In this document: piece by piece, positions 42,541-53,158 of the stretch
Numbering within the stretch: position 1 is the first letter of the stretch
How the letters are laid out: every line of letters begins with the position of its first letter
Assembly: GCA_016744675.1 (NCBI GenBank)
Contig: JADGDX010000004.1
Span: 50,721-114,720, forward strand
Source: Desulfuromusa sp.
GTDB lineage: Bacteria > Desulfobacterota > Desulfuromonadia > Desulfuromonadales > Geopsychrobacteraceae
Length of the DNA stretch: 64,000 nt
Direction: 5' to 3'
Made by a program: the position numbers and the translations under genes
Notes under the pieces: generated by a model
What the model saw: only the letters and a program-made list of their open reading frames with translations
Databases searched by the model: none
What the model was told of the DNA's origin: nothing

Positions 42541-43956
42541 TTAACGCATCATCAAACCCATCATCTTTTTCATCCATGAATTTTTCAACATATTCATCAT
42601 CCAACTTTCACCAATCGATTTATTCATAAACGACATGCTTGGAAAAGAATGCTGGAGCAGCATGATATCGGCAAGACGGATATTCTTTTGAATTGCAAGA
42701 CCCCATTCATTGATCATTTCTGCAGATCCTTCACCAATAATCGACACACCATAAATCTTACCCATCTTACTTGCTAAGACTCGAACTGATCCTATCGTTA
42801 CTTGCTCAGCGATCGCAGCGCCATAATCTCCATGTCTAGCTTCAATCACATCATACTTGGTTCCAGCTGCGATAAGTTCAGCTTCTTGCATCCCGACCAT
42901 CGAAATTTGTGGTTCTGTAAAAACAGTCCAAGGGACAATATATTTCTTAAAATCTTTCCTGAATGGCCAAGGGCGCATGATATTCATCAAAGCGATCATT
43001 CCCTGATGCATCGCTGCATGGGAAAATAGATAATGGCTATTACAATCACCAACGGCATAAATATGGCTAACATTAGTTTCAAGATTTGCATTAACTGGGA
43101 TGCCCTTGGGAGTGTAATTAACACCAGCTTTTTCCAAGGCCAGCCCATCAAGAACCGGAACCCTGCCTGCCGCCATCAGAAGTCGTTCTGCTTCCAGAGT
43201 CTCCCCTTCCTTAGTCTTCAAAATAACACGACCGTCTTTCGCTTCGACCTGACTGATAGAACGGCTGTTATAAACCTCAATACCTTCTTTTTTGAAAGCT
43301 TCCCCGAGAATCTCACCAGCAAACTTATCCGCGAAGGGCAACAAGTGCGGATCCATCTGAACGATGGTGGTTTTACAACCCAAACGTGAGAAAGCCTGCG
43401 CCATTTCAGATCCAATTGCCCCACCACCGATAATCAACATACTTTCAGGAATTCCATCCAAATGAAATAAATTCTCATTCGTTAGAAGATTATCGATTGT
43501 CTCAAGGCCAGGGATTGGAGGCCTGGACGGTTTGGTACCGGTACAGATAAAAATTCTATTAGCAGTAATTTTTCTATCACCGACTGCAACAGTGTGAGAA
43601 TCGACAAAACTAGCAGCCCCTTGACCAACAATTTTATCGACCTTTTCAAATTTAACGGCATATTTTTTCTCATTGATGAACGTGAGTTTTTCCTGAATTT
43701 GAGGGAAAGGGTTTTTAACTTCAGGTAGCTCCATTTCAGCAAGGTCAAAATCATTAAACTTTGTTACTGCATGTCGTGTCTTGGCCATTCGAAGCAGAGC
43801 TTTACTAGGAATACAGCCGACATTCATACACTCGCCACCGAGTTTATTCTTTTCAATGGCACAAACTTTCAGACCCATTTCCGCGCCCATAGCCGAAACA
43901 ACCATACCTGCTGGGCCAACACCAATGGTCAAAATGTCATAATCATATTCTGTCAT
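42541..43956 (-). CDS. Dihydrolipoamide dehydrogenase-like flavoprotein
   Basis: A 471-residue pyridine nucleotide-disulfide oxidoreductase. It has the FAD-binding start YDILTIGVGPAGMVVSAMGA, the redox-active disulfide GGECMNVGCIPSKALLR (Cys 43 and 48), a second nucleotide-binding site MLIIGGGAIGSEMAQAFSRLG and the FAD motif IYAVGDCN. The C-terminal HxHPTxxE active-base motif of lipoamide dehydrogenase is replaced by QHSFPSMSF, and the end is Met-rich (MNMLKNSWMKKMMGLMMR). It is therefore unlikely to be a classical Lpd; no 2-oxo acid dehydrogenase genes are near. The substrate is unknown. Confidence 0.85.
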   Translation of the reverse strand: MTEYDYDILTIGVGPAGMVVSAMGAEMGLKVCAIEKNKLGGECMNVGCIPSKALLRMAKTRHAVTKFNDFDLAEMELPEVKNPFPQIQEKLTFINEKKYAVKFEKVDKIVGQGAASFVDSHTVAVGDRKITANRIFICTGTKPSRPPIPGLETIDNLLTNENLFHLDGIPESMLIIGGGAIGSEMAQAFSRLGCKTTIVQMDPHLLPFADKFAGEILGEAFKKEGIEVYNSRSISQVEAKDGRVILKTKEGETLEAERLLMAAGRVPVLDGLALEKAGVNYTPKGIPVNANLETNVSHIYAVGDCNSHYLFSHAAMHQGMIALMNIMRPWPFRKDFKKYIVPWTVFTEPQISMVGMQEAELIAAGTKYDVIEARHGDYGAAIAEQVTIGSVRVLASKMGKIYGVSIIGEGSAEMINEWGLAIQKNIRLADIMLLQHSFPSMSFMNKSIGESWMMNMLKNSWMKKMMGLMMR

Positions 43957-44167
43957 AATATTTCCCTTTGAGTATTATCAAGTACGCTAGTATTGTTTTT
44001 ATTATATATATGGTTTTGTAAATGTAAAGACTTTTCTATCTAACACTGACCAGTGACATATATAAAAAAGGAACCCAAAAAAGGTCCCTTCCTAACACTT
44101 CAGCACAGGTTAAAACTGAAACACATATCTATATCTAAAGCAATCCACTCGATATCACGTAAATCCA

Positions 44168-44389
44168 TCATGTCTTTGAGATATTCGCCGTCTTACCTTC
44201 TTCACGAAGCTTTTTTACAGAACGTCCCGAAATACCCCAACTATCTGTCTCAAACTCCTTGATAACAACCTGAGTTGTTGAAGGATTTTTATCGAGAACT
44301 TTCACCAAAAGATCTGTAATTCCCTCAACTATTTTCGCTTTTTGTTCTTTGGTTGCCCCTTTAGTCAAATTGAGCTCAACATATGGCAT
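44168..44389 (-). CDS. 4-oxalocrotonate tautomerase family protein
   Basis: A 73-residue protein with the catalytic Pro after the initiator Met (MPYVELNLTKGATKEQKAKIVEGITDLLVKVL) and the conserved VVIKEFETDSWGISGRSV. Members catalyse keto-enol tautomerisation or related small reactions, often on aromatic degradation intermediates. No pathway genes adjoin it, so its substrate is unknown. A TATAAT-like -10 lies at 44522-44517. Confidence 0.88.
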   Translation of the reverse strand: MPYVELNLTKGATKEQKAKIVEGITDLLVKVLDKNPSTTQVVIKEFETDSWGISGRSVKKLREEGKTANISKT

Positions 44390-44548
44390 GATATGATCCT
44401 TTCATTCCTGCCTACAGGTTCGAATATATATCATTAAAGGGGGATGCCTATCTTCACAAATCCAATAGAGATAAATAGACTTGGCACTAACCCAAACAAA
44501 ATATCGGAATAGTGAGATTATAGCTGTGCAAAGCACTTTCCGAAACAA

Positions 44549-44583
44549 AAAAAAACCTCATGGAGAACCATGAGGTTTTTTTC
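44549..44583 (-). terminator. Terminator after the cold-shock gene
   Basis: AAAAAACCTCATGG pairs with CCATGAGGTTTTTT around AGAA, with T runs, 29 bases after the csp stop on the minus strand. Confidence 0.9.
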
Positions 44584-44611
44584 TAGCTTGAAACTAAAAC
44601 AGAAATATATT

Positions 44612-44812
44612 TTAGAGCCGGACAATGTTTGCTGCTTGAGGTCCTTTTTGACCGTCAACAACATCAAAGCTTACGCGTGCACCTTCAGACAAAGATTTGA
44701 AACCTTCGCCAGTAATTGCTGAAAAGTGAGCGAAAACATCTGGGCCGTTATCCTGCTCGATAAAACCAAACCCCTTAGAATCGTTAAACCATTTAACTGT
44801 ACCTTCTGCCAT
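44612..44812 (-). CDS. Cold-shock domain protein (CspA family)
   Basis: A 66-residue RNA/ssDNA-binding protein with RNP1 KGFGFIEQ and RNP2 VFAHFSAI inside the standard five-strand fold, starting [26 protein letters not shown] precedes the ATG. The leader has a perfect seven-pair hairpin TGCAGAC/GTCTGCA at 44853-44870, which might take part in temperature control, though this is only position-based. Confidence 0.95.
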   Translation of the reverse strand: MAEGTVKWFNDSKGFGFIEQDNGPDVFAHFSAITGEGFKSLSEGARVSFDVVDGQKGPQAANIVRL

Positions 44813-45081
44813 TTACTTTCTCCTTACTTGGTCCCCTGTGGGAGTTACGTGATGCAGACCAGCGTCTGCAAGTCAAAAAAAAACCACCCAGTCCTTATTG
44901 GTCTGTGAGGTTCATATCTGACTTAACAGTAAAAAAATCTACACAAACTGGATCTGATACGGCGGGACACTAGCATGGATAAATTGGCAAATCAACCCTT
45001 AAGATTGTTTTTCTCAAAGAATCTCATTATAACCCATCAAACAAGCAGCATATGCGAAAGTTAAAAACTTAAAGAATAATC

Positions 45082-45858
45082 CTAATCAAACGCAATAACG
45101 TAACTACCGGAAAAACCTTTTATAACAAAATTCTTAGCTGCAACTTCCGCCTGAGCTAATGTGCTGTAATGACCAACACGAACACGATGAATTTGTTGGC
45201 CATTCGTCAAAACAGACGACACAGTGGCCTTTCCATAACTGTTGCGCATTTTCCCAGCTAATTGAGATGCACTCTCAACTGAAGAAAAAGCACCAATCTG
45301 CACTGCAAAGCTACCCGGAGCATAGCTTCCAGACACGCTCCCTGAAGTCTTCCCCAATTGTTTATCATCACGATAACCAAGGGCCTGAATTCGAACCTTC
45401 GCCGTTCCGGAATCAACAATCCCAATTTTTTGTGCGGCACCATAAGAAAGGTCAATAATACGGCCAGAAACAAAAGGACCTCGATCATTGACGCGCACAA
45501 CAATTTCACGACCACTTTCAAGATGGGTGACCTTGACATAAACACCCATTGGTAAGGTTTTGTGTGCAGCGCTCATTCCATGCATATCGTAAACTTCACC
45601 ATTGCTGGTTTTACGACCATGAAATTTACGTCCATACCAACTAGCAACACCACGCTGCTTAAAACCACGATAATCACGTAGAGGTTGATATCGCAGGCCA
45701 TCAACCTCATAGGTTTTTTGCCAACCAGGTAATTCACGTGTCTCAGGCGTATCAATCACACGGGTGGTATGCCCACCGCAACTGACAACACACAACACGA
45801 ACGCAAGACAAATCAACAACCGCAGCATTCGAAGTGACATATTCATAAAGTTTGGCAT
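45082..45858 (-). CDS. rlpA: RlpA-like septal lytic transglycosylase lipoprotein
   Basis: An outer-membrane lipoprotein that cleaves denuded glycan at the septum. The N-terminus has a lipoprotein signal ending VLCVVSCGG; the double-psi beta-barrel follows (GVASWYGRKFHGRKTSNGE, HKTLPMGVYVKVTHLESGRE, VVRVNDRGPFVSGRIIDLS), and the C-terminus is a SPOR domain (SFAVQIGAFSSVESASQLAGK) that binds septal peptidoglycan. Start may be five codons later at MSLRMLR. It lies 34 bases after accA. Confidence 0.92.
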   Translation of the reverse strand: MPNFMNMSLRMLRLLICLAFVLCVVSCGGHTTRVIDTPETRELPGWQKTYEVDGLRYQPLRDYRGFKQRGVASWYGRKFHGRKTSNGEVYDMHGMSAAHKTLPMGVYVKVTHLESGREIVVRVNDRGPFVSGRIIDLSYGAAQKIGIVDSGTAKVRIQALGYRDDKQLGKTSGSVSGSYAPGSFAVQIGAFSSVESASQLAGKMRNSYGKATVSSVLTNGQQIHRVRVGHYSTLAQAEVAAKNFVIKGFSGSYVIAFD

Positions 45859-45892
45859 TTAATAATCACAATGACCATAATACAATTATGAT

Positions 45893-46852
45893 TTATTTTG
45901 GCTCATCAAATTCGGAGATCGCACGAAAGCGCTGATAGCGTTGCTCTATCAACCCTTCAGGGGAATACTCTTCTAACTCTGAAAGATGCTTTAACAGATA
46001 TTCCTTAAGTATAGCTGCCGCCTGATCATGGTCTTGGTGAACACCGCCAAGAGGTTCAGGAATAACATCGTCAATGACAGTCCCTAAGCTATCAACATCC
46101 TGAGCTGTCAACTTTAATGCTTCTGCCGCCTGTGGGCCTTTGGCCCCGTCGCTCCAAAGAATAGCCGCGCAACCCTCCGGTGAGATAACAGCATAAACTG
46201 AATATTGCATCATCATCACCCGATTTCCAACTGCAATAGCTAACGCACCACCTGAGCCACCCTCTCCAGTGATTGTGACAATGACCGGTACCCGCAACAT
46301 AGCCATTTCACGTAAATTCCGGGCAATTGCTTCGGCTTGGCCGCGCTCCTCTGCACCGATTCCAGGAAAGGCACCCGGGGTATCAACAAAAGTGAAAATA
46401 GGCAAACCAAACTGATCGGCCATCTGCATTACCCTTAAGGCCTTACGATAACCCTCAGGGTTTGGCATGCCGAAATTCCGATGGACCTTTTGTTTCGTAT
46501 TGCGGCCCTTTTGGTGCCCAATAACGCAGCAAGGCTTACCATCGATTCTGGCAAAACCACAGACGAGAGCAGGATCATCACGGTAATTTCGATCACCATG
46601 AACTTCAGACCAATCGGTAAATATCCGTTCAATATAATCTAGGGTATAAGGTCGTCTGGCGTGGCGAGCTAGCTGGGTTCTCTGCCAGCGGGTCAGATTA
46701 GAATAAACATCTTTTTTCAGTTTATCCGCCTTCTTCTCAAGTTTTTTTATCTCATTTGAGAAGTCGACATTATCGGTTGAATACTCACGCAATTCACCAA
46801 TTTTAGTTTCTAAATCGGCAATCGGCTGTTCAAAATCAAGGTATTGATTCAT
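45893..46852 (-). CDS. accA: Acetyl-CoA carboxylase carboxyltransferase subunit alpha
   Basis: Transfers the carboxyl group from biotin to acetyl-CoA in fatty acid synthesis, with AccD. The 319-residue protein starts [19 protein letters not shown] and has [58 protein letters not shown] and [20 protein letters not shown]. It lies between dnaE and rlpA with a good promoter of its own (46925-46953). Confidence 0.97.
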   Translation of the reverse strand: MNQYLDFEQPIADLETKIGELREYSTDNVDFSNEIKKLEKKADKLKKDVYSNLTRWQRTQLARHARRPYTLDYIERIFTDWSEVHGDRNYRDDPALVCGFARIDGKPCCVIGHQKGRNTKQKVHRNFGMPNPEGYRKALRVMQMADQFGLPIFTFVDTPGAFPGIGAEERGQAEAIARNLREMAMLRVPVIVTITGEGGSGGALAIAVGNRVMMMQYSVYAVISPEGCAAILWSDGAKGPQAAEALKLTAQDVDSLGTVIDDVIPEPLGGVHQDHDQAAAILKEYLLKHLSELEEYSPEGLIEQRYQRFRAISEFDEPK

Positions 46853-46924
46853 CTATTTTCTCCCTGTCCGATGAAGGACATTGGCCATGTAAACACATTC
46901 ATATCTCATTCTTAAAACTAGCCC

Positions 46925-46953
46925 ACAATAAATCTTCACAGTAAAGAGGTCAA
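46925..46953 (-). promoter_or_regulatory. Sigma-70-type promoter of accA-rlpA
   Basis: Minus-strand TTGACC (46953-46948), a 17-base spacer and TATTGT (46930-46925), in the 125-base gap between dnaE and accA. Confidence 0.55.
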
Positions 46954-46977
46954 GTATGATGGACTTTTAAGCCGTAT

Positions 46978-49900
46978 CTATTCAAAATTCATAACATTAT
47001 AACCAAACAGCGCTTCAGCATCGGCTAAAGCAGCATCGGTTGCTGCCATCTTCAATTGATCTGGCAAAGCAATAATCGTTTCACTACGATTTGGGATAAT
47101 GATGTGCAATTGCACAGCACACTTACCTCGATAACGTTGCACAATTCCTTTTAACTGGCGCATTTGTATTTCATCCAAGCCAGGAGTTGTTAACCTGATG
47201 TGGACGAGTTTAGCCATCGTTTCCTTGACCTCACTCAGCAAAGAAACCTCTGTTGCAAGAACCTTGCAAGCCTCCTCCCCAACATCCAGCTCACCACTAA
47301 CCAGCAATGGATCTTCACCTTTTAACATATCCATCGAGGCAGAATAGACTTCAGGAAAGACAATGATCTCAACTGACCCACTTAAATCTTCCAAGGTAAC
47401 AAAAGCCATCCTGTCACCTTTTTTTGTTATCAGCTCTTTGATTCCCGAAACAATCCCACAGACTCGTACCTGTTCCTTATCAGTCCGTTCTGTTAAACCC
47501 GCCGTTTCACAAGTGGCAAATCGCTTAATTGAGTCACTGTACCGTGCCAGTGGGTGTCCGGTTACATAAAAGCCAAGAGCCTCTTTTTCGTAGCTTAACA
47601 AAGTCTTTTCATCCCATTCGACGACATCGGGAAGATTGCCATAAACATGACCTCCAACGGCAATGATTTCCTGAGTACCAAACAAGGAATCCTGTCCCGA
47701 CTCCAACTCTTTTTGTAGACGCTGACCTATCTCCATTGATTCTTCAAATCCGGCAAAAAATTGAGATCGATGTCCCCCCAAGCTATCAAATGCTCCACAC
47801 TTTATCAGCGCTTCAACAACTTTTTTGTTCACCTTGCGCAGATCAACACGTTCACAAAAATCCTGTATCGAACTAAACGGCTTATCCTTGCGGACCAATT
47901 GGATTGAATCAAGAGCGGCAGCACCAACCCCCTTAACCGCACCAAGACCAAAGCGCATAACATCTTCAGAAACAGTAAAAGAACGTGCAGACGCATTGAT
48001 ATCAGGAGGGAGAACTTCGACCCCCATCGCACGTACTTCGCCAATATTCTTGATAACCTTGTCGGTATTTTCCATATCTTCGGTCAAAAGTGCAGCCATA
48101 AATTCAACCGGAAAATGTGCTTTAAGATAAGCGGTCTGATAAGCAATCAAAGCATATGCAGCGGAGTGAGATTTATTGAATCCATATGCCGCAAACTTTT
48201 CCATCAAATCAAATACAACTTCAGCTTTTTTCAAGTTCAGCTTGTTGTCCGCCGCCCCAGCCAGGAAAATTTTCTTCTGCTTCGCCATCTCCTCTGGTTT
48301 CTTTTTTCCCATAGCTCGACGGAGCAAATCGGCAGCCCCCAAACTATAATTAGCTAAAATCTGTGCTATCAACATGACCTGTTCCTGATAAACAATGACC
48401 CCATAGGTATCTTTAAGGATAGGTTCTAACTGTTGGAAATCGTATTTAAATTGCTCCGTTCCATGCTTTCTTTTTATAAAAGAGTCAACCATACCGGACC
48501 CCAGCGGTCCGGGACGATATAAAGCAACCATTGCAATCAAGTCTTCAAAACAGTTGGGTTTCAGCTTAACTAGATATTCTTTCATCCCACTCGATTCAAG
48601 CTGAAAAACACCCGTAGTTTCACCCCGTGAAAGCAAATCGAATGTTTTCTTGTCATCATCAGGAATTAAACGCAGATCAAACTCAGTATCCTTCCCATCG
48701 ATAATCAGACGAACGGCATTTTCTATCACTGTCAAAGTCTTCAAGCCAAGGAAGTCAAACTTAACTAGGCCAATTTCCTCAACATACTTCATTGGGTACT
48801 GGGTTACTTGCCCACCCGATTTTGGATCGATATAAAGGGGTAAATATTCTGACAGTGCCCGTGGTGTGACCACAACCCCTGCAGCGTGAGTCGAAGCATG
48901 GCGAGTCAAACCCTCCAAAGCCAATGACGTTTTCACTAGCTCCTTAATTTTTGGGTCTTTACTGATCAGTGTTTTCAGCTGAGGCTCTTGTTCAATTGCC
49001 TCTTTCAAAGTAATGCCAATAACATTGGGAACCAGTTTCGCGAGTTTATCAACCTCTCCGTATGGGATATTTAAAGCACGCCCAACATCACGCAAAACAC
49101 CCTTAGCCAACATACTTCCAAAAGTGATGATCTGGGCGACATTCTCTGCCCCATATTTTTCCCGGACGTACTCAATAACGCGTTCTCGTCCATAAATACA
49201 AAAATCGACATCAATATCAGGCATCGAAATCCGTTCAGGATTCAAAAAACGCTCAAACAATAGATTATAGGGAATCGGATCAATATCAGTAATACCAGTC
49301 GCGAAGGCAACCAAGCTCCCTGCTGCCGAACCACGTCCTGGCCCAACAGGAATATCGTGGTCCTTCCCCCAGTTAATAAAGTCCGCAACAATCAAAAAAT
49401 ATCCCGGAAATCCCATCTGCTTAATACAGGTCAGTTCCTCATCAAGACGATCCGCATAAACTTGAAGATCTTCCTCACTTAAACTGCGTACTTTTCGGAT
49501 GTCATCTAACCGCTCTTCCAGACCCGTCCGGCTTTGTTCTTCCAAGACATCATCAAGGGTCTTCTCGGCAGGCTTTTCATACTGAGGGAAATGGTAAGTA
49601 TCAAAATCGAGAGTGAGGTTACAACGTTCAGCAATCTGGATCGTATTGGCAATCGCATCAGGTTGTTCAGGGAAAAGTTGGGTCATTTCCTGCGGTGATT
49701 TGACATAAAACTCGTCATTTGGAAAACGCATTCGATTTGGATCATCCATCGTCTTGCCGGTTTGAATGCAGAGAAGGATTTCATGAGCAAAAGAATCTTC
49801 ACGCGACAGATAGTGGCAATCATTCGTTGCTACCAACGGTAAGTCCAACTCTTTTGCTATCGAAATAAGGCCAGCATTTGCCTTTGCCTGTTCCGGCAGA

Positions 49901-50448
49901 TAGTTCTCTTGCAGTTCAAGATAAAAGCGTCCGTCATCAAAAACTTGCGACATTTGAGTTGCACGCTCTAATGCTTCATCTGGATGATTAAGATTGATCA
50001 GTGTGGGCAATTCACCACCAAGACAGGCAGAAAGAGCGATCAATCCCTCATTGTGTTGAACCAATAAATCCCAATCGATCCGGGGCTTGTAATAGAACCC
50101 TTCACGGTAAGCGGCTGAAACCATATGACAGATATTTTTATATCCAGCATAGTTCATACAAAGAAGCACAAGATGGTAGGATGCCTCCGAAGAACCGCGA
50201 GCATTACCTTTGGTAAAACGTGACCCCGGAGCAACATAGACCTCACAACCGACAATAGGCTTTACCCCTGCCTTCATGGCCTTTTGATAAAACTCAACAG
50301 CACCAAACATATTGCCGTGATCGGTGACTGCGATCGCTGGCATTTTAAATTCTTTAGCCCGAGCAACTAATTCATCAAGCTTAATTGCTCCGTCCAGAAG
50401 GCTGTATTGGCTGTGTAGATGCAAATGAACAAAGTTTGAATGTTCCAT
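46978..50448 (-). CDS. dnaE: DNA polymerase III subunit alpha
   Basis: Replicative polymerase catalytic subunit, DnaE1 type. The protein of about 1156 residues has the PHP domain (FVHLHLHSQYSLLDGAIKLDELV, AVTDHGNMFGAVEFY), the polymerase palm with PDIDVDF and GPGRGSAAGSLVAFATGITD, the HhH region, and an OB domain (about 985-1070; VRVCGIVSGIKELITKKGDRMAFVTLEDLSG). The ATG at 50448 is preferred over a TTG six codons earlier. Divergent from guaC. Confidence 0.97.
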   Translation of the reverse strand: MEHSNFVHLHLHSQYSLLDGAIKLDELVARAKEFKMPAIAVTDHGNMFGAVEFYQKAMKAGVKPIVGCEVYVAPGSRFTKGNARGSSEASYHLVLLCMNYAGYKNICHMVSAAYREGFYYKPRIDWDLLVQHNEGLIALSACLGGELPTLINLNHPDEALERATQMSQVFDDGRFYLELQENYLPEQAKANAGLISIAKELDLPLVATNDCHYLSREDSFAHEILLCIQTGKTMDDPNRMRFPNDEFYVKSPQEMTQLFPEQPDAIANTIQIAERCNLTLDFDTYHFPQYEKPAEKTLDDVLEEQSRTGLEERLDDIRKVRSLSEEDLQVYADRLDEELTCIKQMGFPGYFLIVADFINWGKDHDIPVGPGRGSAAGSLVAFATGITDIDPIPYNLLFERFLNPERISMPDIDVDFCIYGRERVIEYVREKYGAENVAQIITFGSMLAKGVLRDVGRALNIPYGEVDKLAKLVPNVIGITLKEAIEQEPQLKTLISKDPKIKELVKTSLALEGLTRHASTHAAGVVVTPRALSEYLPLYIDPKSGGQVTQYPMKYVEEIGLVKFDFLGLKTLTVIENAVRLIIDGKDTEFDLRLIPDDDKKTFDLLSRGETTGVFQLESSGMKEYLVKLKPNCFEDLIAMVALYRPGPLGSGMVDSFIKRKHGTEQFKYDFQQLEPILKDTYGVIVYQEQVMLIAQILANYSLGAADLLRRAMGKKKPEEMAKQKKIFLAGAADNKLNLKKAEVVFDLMEKFAAYGFNKSHSAAYALIAYQTAYLKAHFPVEFMAALLTEDMENTDKVIKNIGEVRAMGVEVLPPDINASARSFTVSEDVMRFGLGAVKGVGAAALDSIQLVRKDKPFSSIQDFCERVDLRKVNKKVVEALIKCGAFDSLGGHRSQFFAGFEESMEIGQRLQKELESGQDSLFGTQEIIAVGGHVYGNLPDVVEWDEKTLLSYEKEALGFYVTGHPLARYSDSIKRFATCETAGLTERTDKEQVRVCGIVSGIKELITKKGDRMAFVTLEDLSGSVEIIVFPEVYSASMDMLKGEDPLLVSGELDVGEEACKVLATEVSLLSEVKETMAKLVHIRLTTPGLDEIQMRQLKGIVQRYRGKCAVQLHIIIPNRSETIIALPDQLKMAATDAALADAEALFGYNVMNFE

Positions 50449-50660
50449 AAAAGTTATAATGTCCAAGGAGGATTAAATGTGAGCAAATTACGAGGGTCTT
50501 TATTTCGAATAAATTTAACATCGCAAGAGTTTAACCGTCAATGATCTTCAGGGTAAATCAGCCCCTTTTCATCAAGCTCGATATGCGCTATTTTTTAAGC
50601 GCACCACAGAACGATCAATATAAATCCAGACCAAGGATATTCCCCAATAAGGAAAATAAA

Positions 50661-51698
50661 ATGCGCATTGAATCAGACTTAAAATTAGGCTTTAAAGACG
50701 TCCTTATCCGCCCAAAGAGATCCACCTTAAAAAGTCGAGCCCAGGTTAATTTGCAACAAAACTTCACCTTCCTCCATAGCAAAAAACAGTGGAGCGGCAC
50801 TCCAGTTATTGCAGCAAACATGGATACAGTCGGAACCTTCGAATTAGCTCAAACCCTTGCGGGTTTTGGGCTGCTCACTGCGATCCACAAACATTACTCA
50901 TTGCAGGAGTGGAACAACTTTCTTGCAGTTCAGGATGATGCAATTTACCAAAGAATCATGGTGAGTACCGGAACGGCTGATGCTGATTTCATCCAACTAA
51001 AAAATGTTATTTCACAGCACCCAAAACTTGAGTTTATCTGTATCGATGTCGCAAACGGCTATGCAGAAGCTTTTGTTGATTTTGTAAAACAGTGCCGCGA
51101 TGAATTTCCCAACCAGACAATTGTTGCCGGAAATGTTGTAACAGGAGAAATGGTCGAGGAACTTCTCCTTTCCGGTGCAGACATTGTCAAAGTCGGCATT
51201 GGCCCTGGATCTGTTTGCACAACCAGAGTAAAAACCGGAGTTGGATATCCACAACTTTCAGCAGTCATCGAATGTGCCGATGCAGCCCACGGCTTGGGGG
51301 GTCGTATTATTTCTGATGGTGGCTGCGTCAGTGCTGGTGATGTTGCAAAAGCGTTCGGAGGAGGAGCTGATTTTGTCATGCTTGGCGGAATGTTTGCCGG
51401 CCACGATGAAAGCGGTGGAAAACTAATTGAACGCAACAATCAACAATTCAAACAATTTTACGGAATGAGTTCAGAAACTGCCATGGAACAACATTCCGGG
51501 GGCGTTGCAGAATATCGTGCTTCAGAAGGAAAAACCGTCGAAGTTCCCTATCGGGGAGCCGTTTCACTAACTGTCAAAGATATCCTTGGTGGAGTGCGTT
51601 CAACCTGCACCTATGTTGGAGCATCAGCCCTCAAAGAATTAACAAAACGAACAACTTTCATTCGGGTTCAAGAGCAGGAAAACCGAACCTTTTCTTAA
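50661..51698 (+). CDS. guaC: GMP reductase
   Basis: NADPH-dependent deamination of GMP to IMP for purine balance. The 345-residue protein starts [21 protein letters not shown] with AAGGA upstream; a longer frame to 50541 is not conserved. It has the active-site Cys in [22 protein letters not shown] and the phosphate-binding [37 protein letters not shown]. It lacks the CBS domains of IMP dehydrogenase, and the [15 protein letters not shown] segment fits GuaC. Confidence 0.96.
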   Translation: MRIESDLKLGFKDVLIRPKRSTLKSRAQVNLQQNFTFLHSKKQWSGTPVIAANMDTVGTFELAQTLAGFGLLTAIHKHYSLQEWNNFLAVQDDAIYQRIMVSTGTADADFIQLKNVISQHPKLEFICIDVANGYAEAFVDFVKQCRDEFPNQTIVAGNVVTGEMVEELLLSGADIVKVGIGPGSVCTTRVKTGVGYPQLSAVIECADAAHGLGGRIISDGGCVSAGDVAKAFGGGADFVMLGGMFAGHDESGGKLIERNNQQFKQFYGMSSETAMEQHSGGVAEYRASEGKTVEVPYRGAVSLTVKDILGGVRSTCTYVGASALKELTKRTTFIRVQEQENRTFS

Positions 51699-51773
51699 AC
51701 AGCTCCATAGATAGAAACATGCTACAGCAATTAATTATGCGTTCGTTTTTAGATATTAAAAAGGAAAAATAAC

Positions 51774-53096
51774 ATGGGAAAATGCAGTCGATTCGAATAT
51801 CAACTCCACCCTCTTCGTGAAACCCTCTACAATGAGCTGCACTTGCGCCCCTTTCATACCCTGACTTCCCCACAACAAATCAGTCACATAGCTGCCGGCT
51901 GCGTTTCCCCCGAAGAGCTTGAGCAATCCTATGACCTCCTGTGTGAACTCTGCAGGCGCTACAACATCAACTCTCCACAATCTGGCACTGTCACCTTCTA
52001 TCACGATTTTGGTGATTTCAGTATCAACTGGGAACGACATATTGAATTCTATTCTTTAACCATCATGCAAACGGCTTCTCATAAAGGAGACCCATTCCAG
52101 CACTGCGCCATTGATTTACTTCCCGAAGATTTGATGAAACAGCTTCCAGGGCTGGTCATAGCAGCATTTCATATAGCGATTGACAATCAACAACTTGAGT
52201 ATGATCACAATTCTCTCAGTCGTCATTTTGAAGGGCACCCTGTCATGCTAAGTAGTACCTATGAGGGGAAAGGTGAAATTTATACGGCATTCAAGTTACA
52301 TGGAGACGGGTGTGGTCGAATGATCATTTGTGATAAAGGGATGACTCCCTCACAAGTAGGGCGCCTGACTCGACGGCTGATCGACATGGAATCGTACCGT
52401 CTCCTCTCCCTGCTTTCCCTGCCAATAGCTAAGCGAATTGCACCGCAACTGCTCGACATGGACAAACAGCTTGCAGAGATTTTAACAGTTGTCGCAAAAT
52501 TGGATAGTACGAGCAGCGAACGTCATCTTCTGGAACAGTTGACCAAAATTGAAGCACAACTGGAAACTTACCGAGCAGAGACAACTCACCGTTTTTCCGC
52601 AACTCGCGCCTATCATCAGTTAGTTAAAGATCGCCTGGAACGAATCAATGAAACAAAAATTGACGAACATCTTTCGATCGGCGAATTTGTCAATCGACGA
52701 CTCAACCCTGCATTGCGTACCTGTGATTCAATACAAAAATGGATGGAAGATCTATCTAAACGAATTGAACGAGCCAGCGAACTGATGAGAACAAGAGTCA
52801 ACCTGAATCTTCAAGAACAAAACCGCTCGCAATTGGTGGCAATGAATCGACGGAGCAAATTACAATTTCGACTCCAGGAGACCGTCGAAGGGCTCTCCAT
52901 AGCCGCTATCAGTTATTACTCTATCGGACTTCTCAGTTACTTGTTTAAGGGCCTCCCCCTTCAACAATGGGGAGTGGACAAGAATATCCTGCTTGCCGCT
53001 TCTATTCCGGTTGTTTTGTTAACAATTTGGTATATCACACGCAGAATCAAACACAGACTTATCCACGATCAAGATTTAGAAGAAACAACGGAATGA
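51774..53096 (+). CDS. DUF3422 family membrane protein
   Basis: A 440-residue protein matching DUF3422 from the N-terminal pattern HPLRETLYNELHLRPF onwards and the segment LLPEDLMKQLPGLVIAAFHIAID. A long helical region (about 230-365) is followed by two membrane helices near the C-terminus (about 365-390 and 400-420). The N-terminal domain is probably cytoplasmic. Function unknown. It lies 75 bases after guaC on the same strand. Confidence 0.85.
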   Translation: MGKCSRFEYQLHPLRETLYNELHLRPFHTLTSPQQISHIAAGCVSPEELEQSYDLLCELCRRYNINSPQSGTVTFYHDFGDFSINWERHIEFYSLTIMQTASHKGDPFQHCAIDLLPEDLMKQLPGLVIAAFHIAIDNQQLEYDHNSLSRHFEGHPVMLSSTYEGKGEIYTAFKLHGDGCGRMIICDKGMTPSQVGRLTRRLIDMESYRLLSLLSLPIAKRIAPQLLDMDKQLAEILTVVAKLDSTSSERHLLEQLTKIEAQLETYRAETTHRFSATRAYHQLVKDRLERINETKIDEHLSIGEFVNRRLNPALRTCDSIQKWMEDLSKRIERASELMRTRVNLNLQEQNRSQLVAMNRRSKLQFRLQETVEGLSIAAISYYSIGLLSYLFKGLPLQQWGVDKNILLAASIPVVLLTIWYITRRIKHRLIHDQDLEETTE

Positions 53097-53101
53097 TAAC
53101 G

Positions 53102-53140
53102 AAAGATGGCTGTATCAAATTGACAGATACAGCCATCTTT
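53102..53140. terminator. Terminator after the DUF3422 gene
   Basis: AAAGATGGCTGTATC and its complement form a 15-pair stem around a nine-base loop between converging genes. Confidence 0.8.
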
Positions 53141-53158
53141 AGATTAGAGACATCTTCA

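Noticed and set aside
44813..45081. Possible small RNA or conserved cold-shock leader upstream of the csp gene
   Set aside because: There is a perfect short hairpin and a T run, but no recognisable conserved motif; it is noted only with the csp gene.
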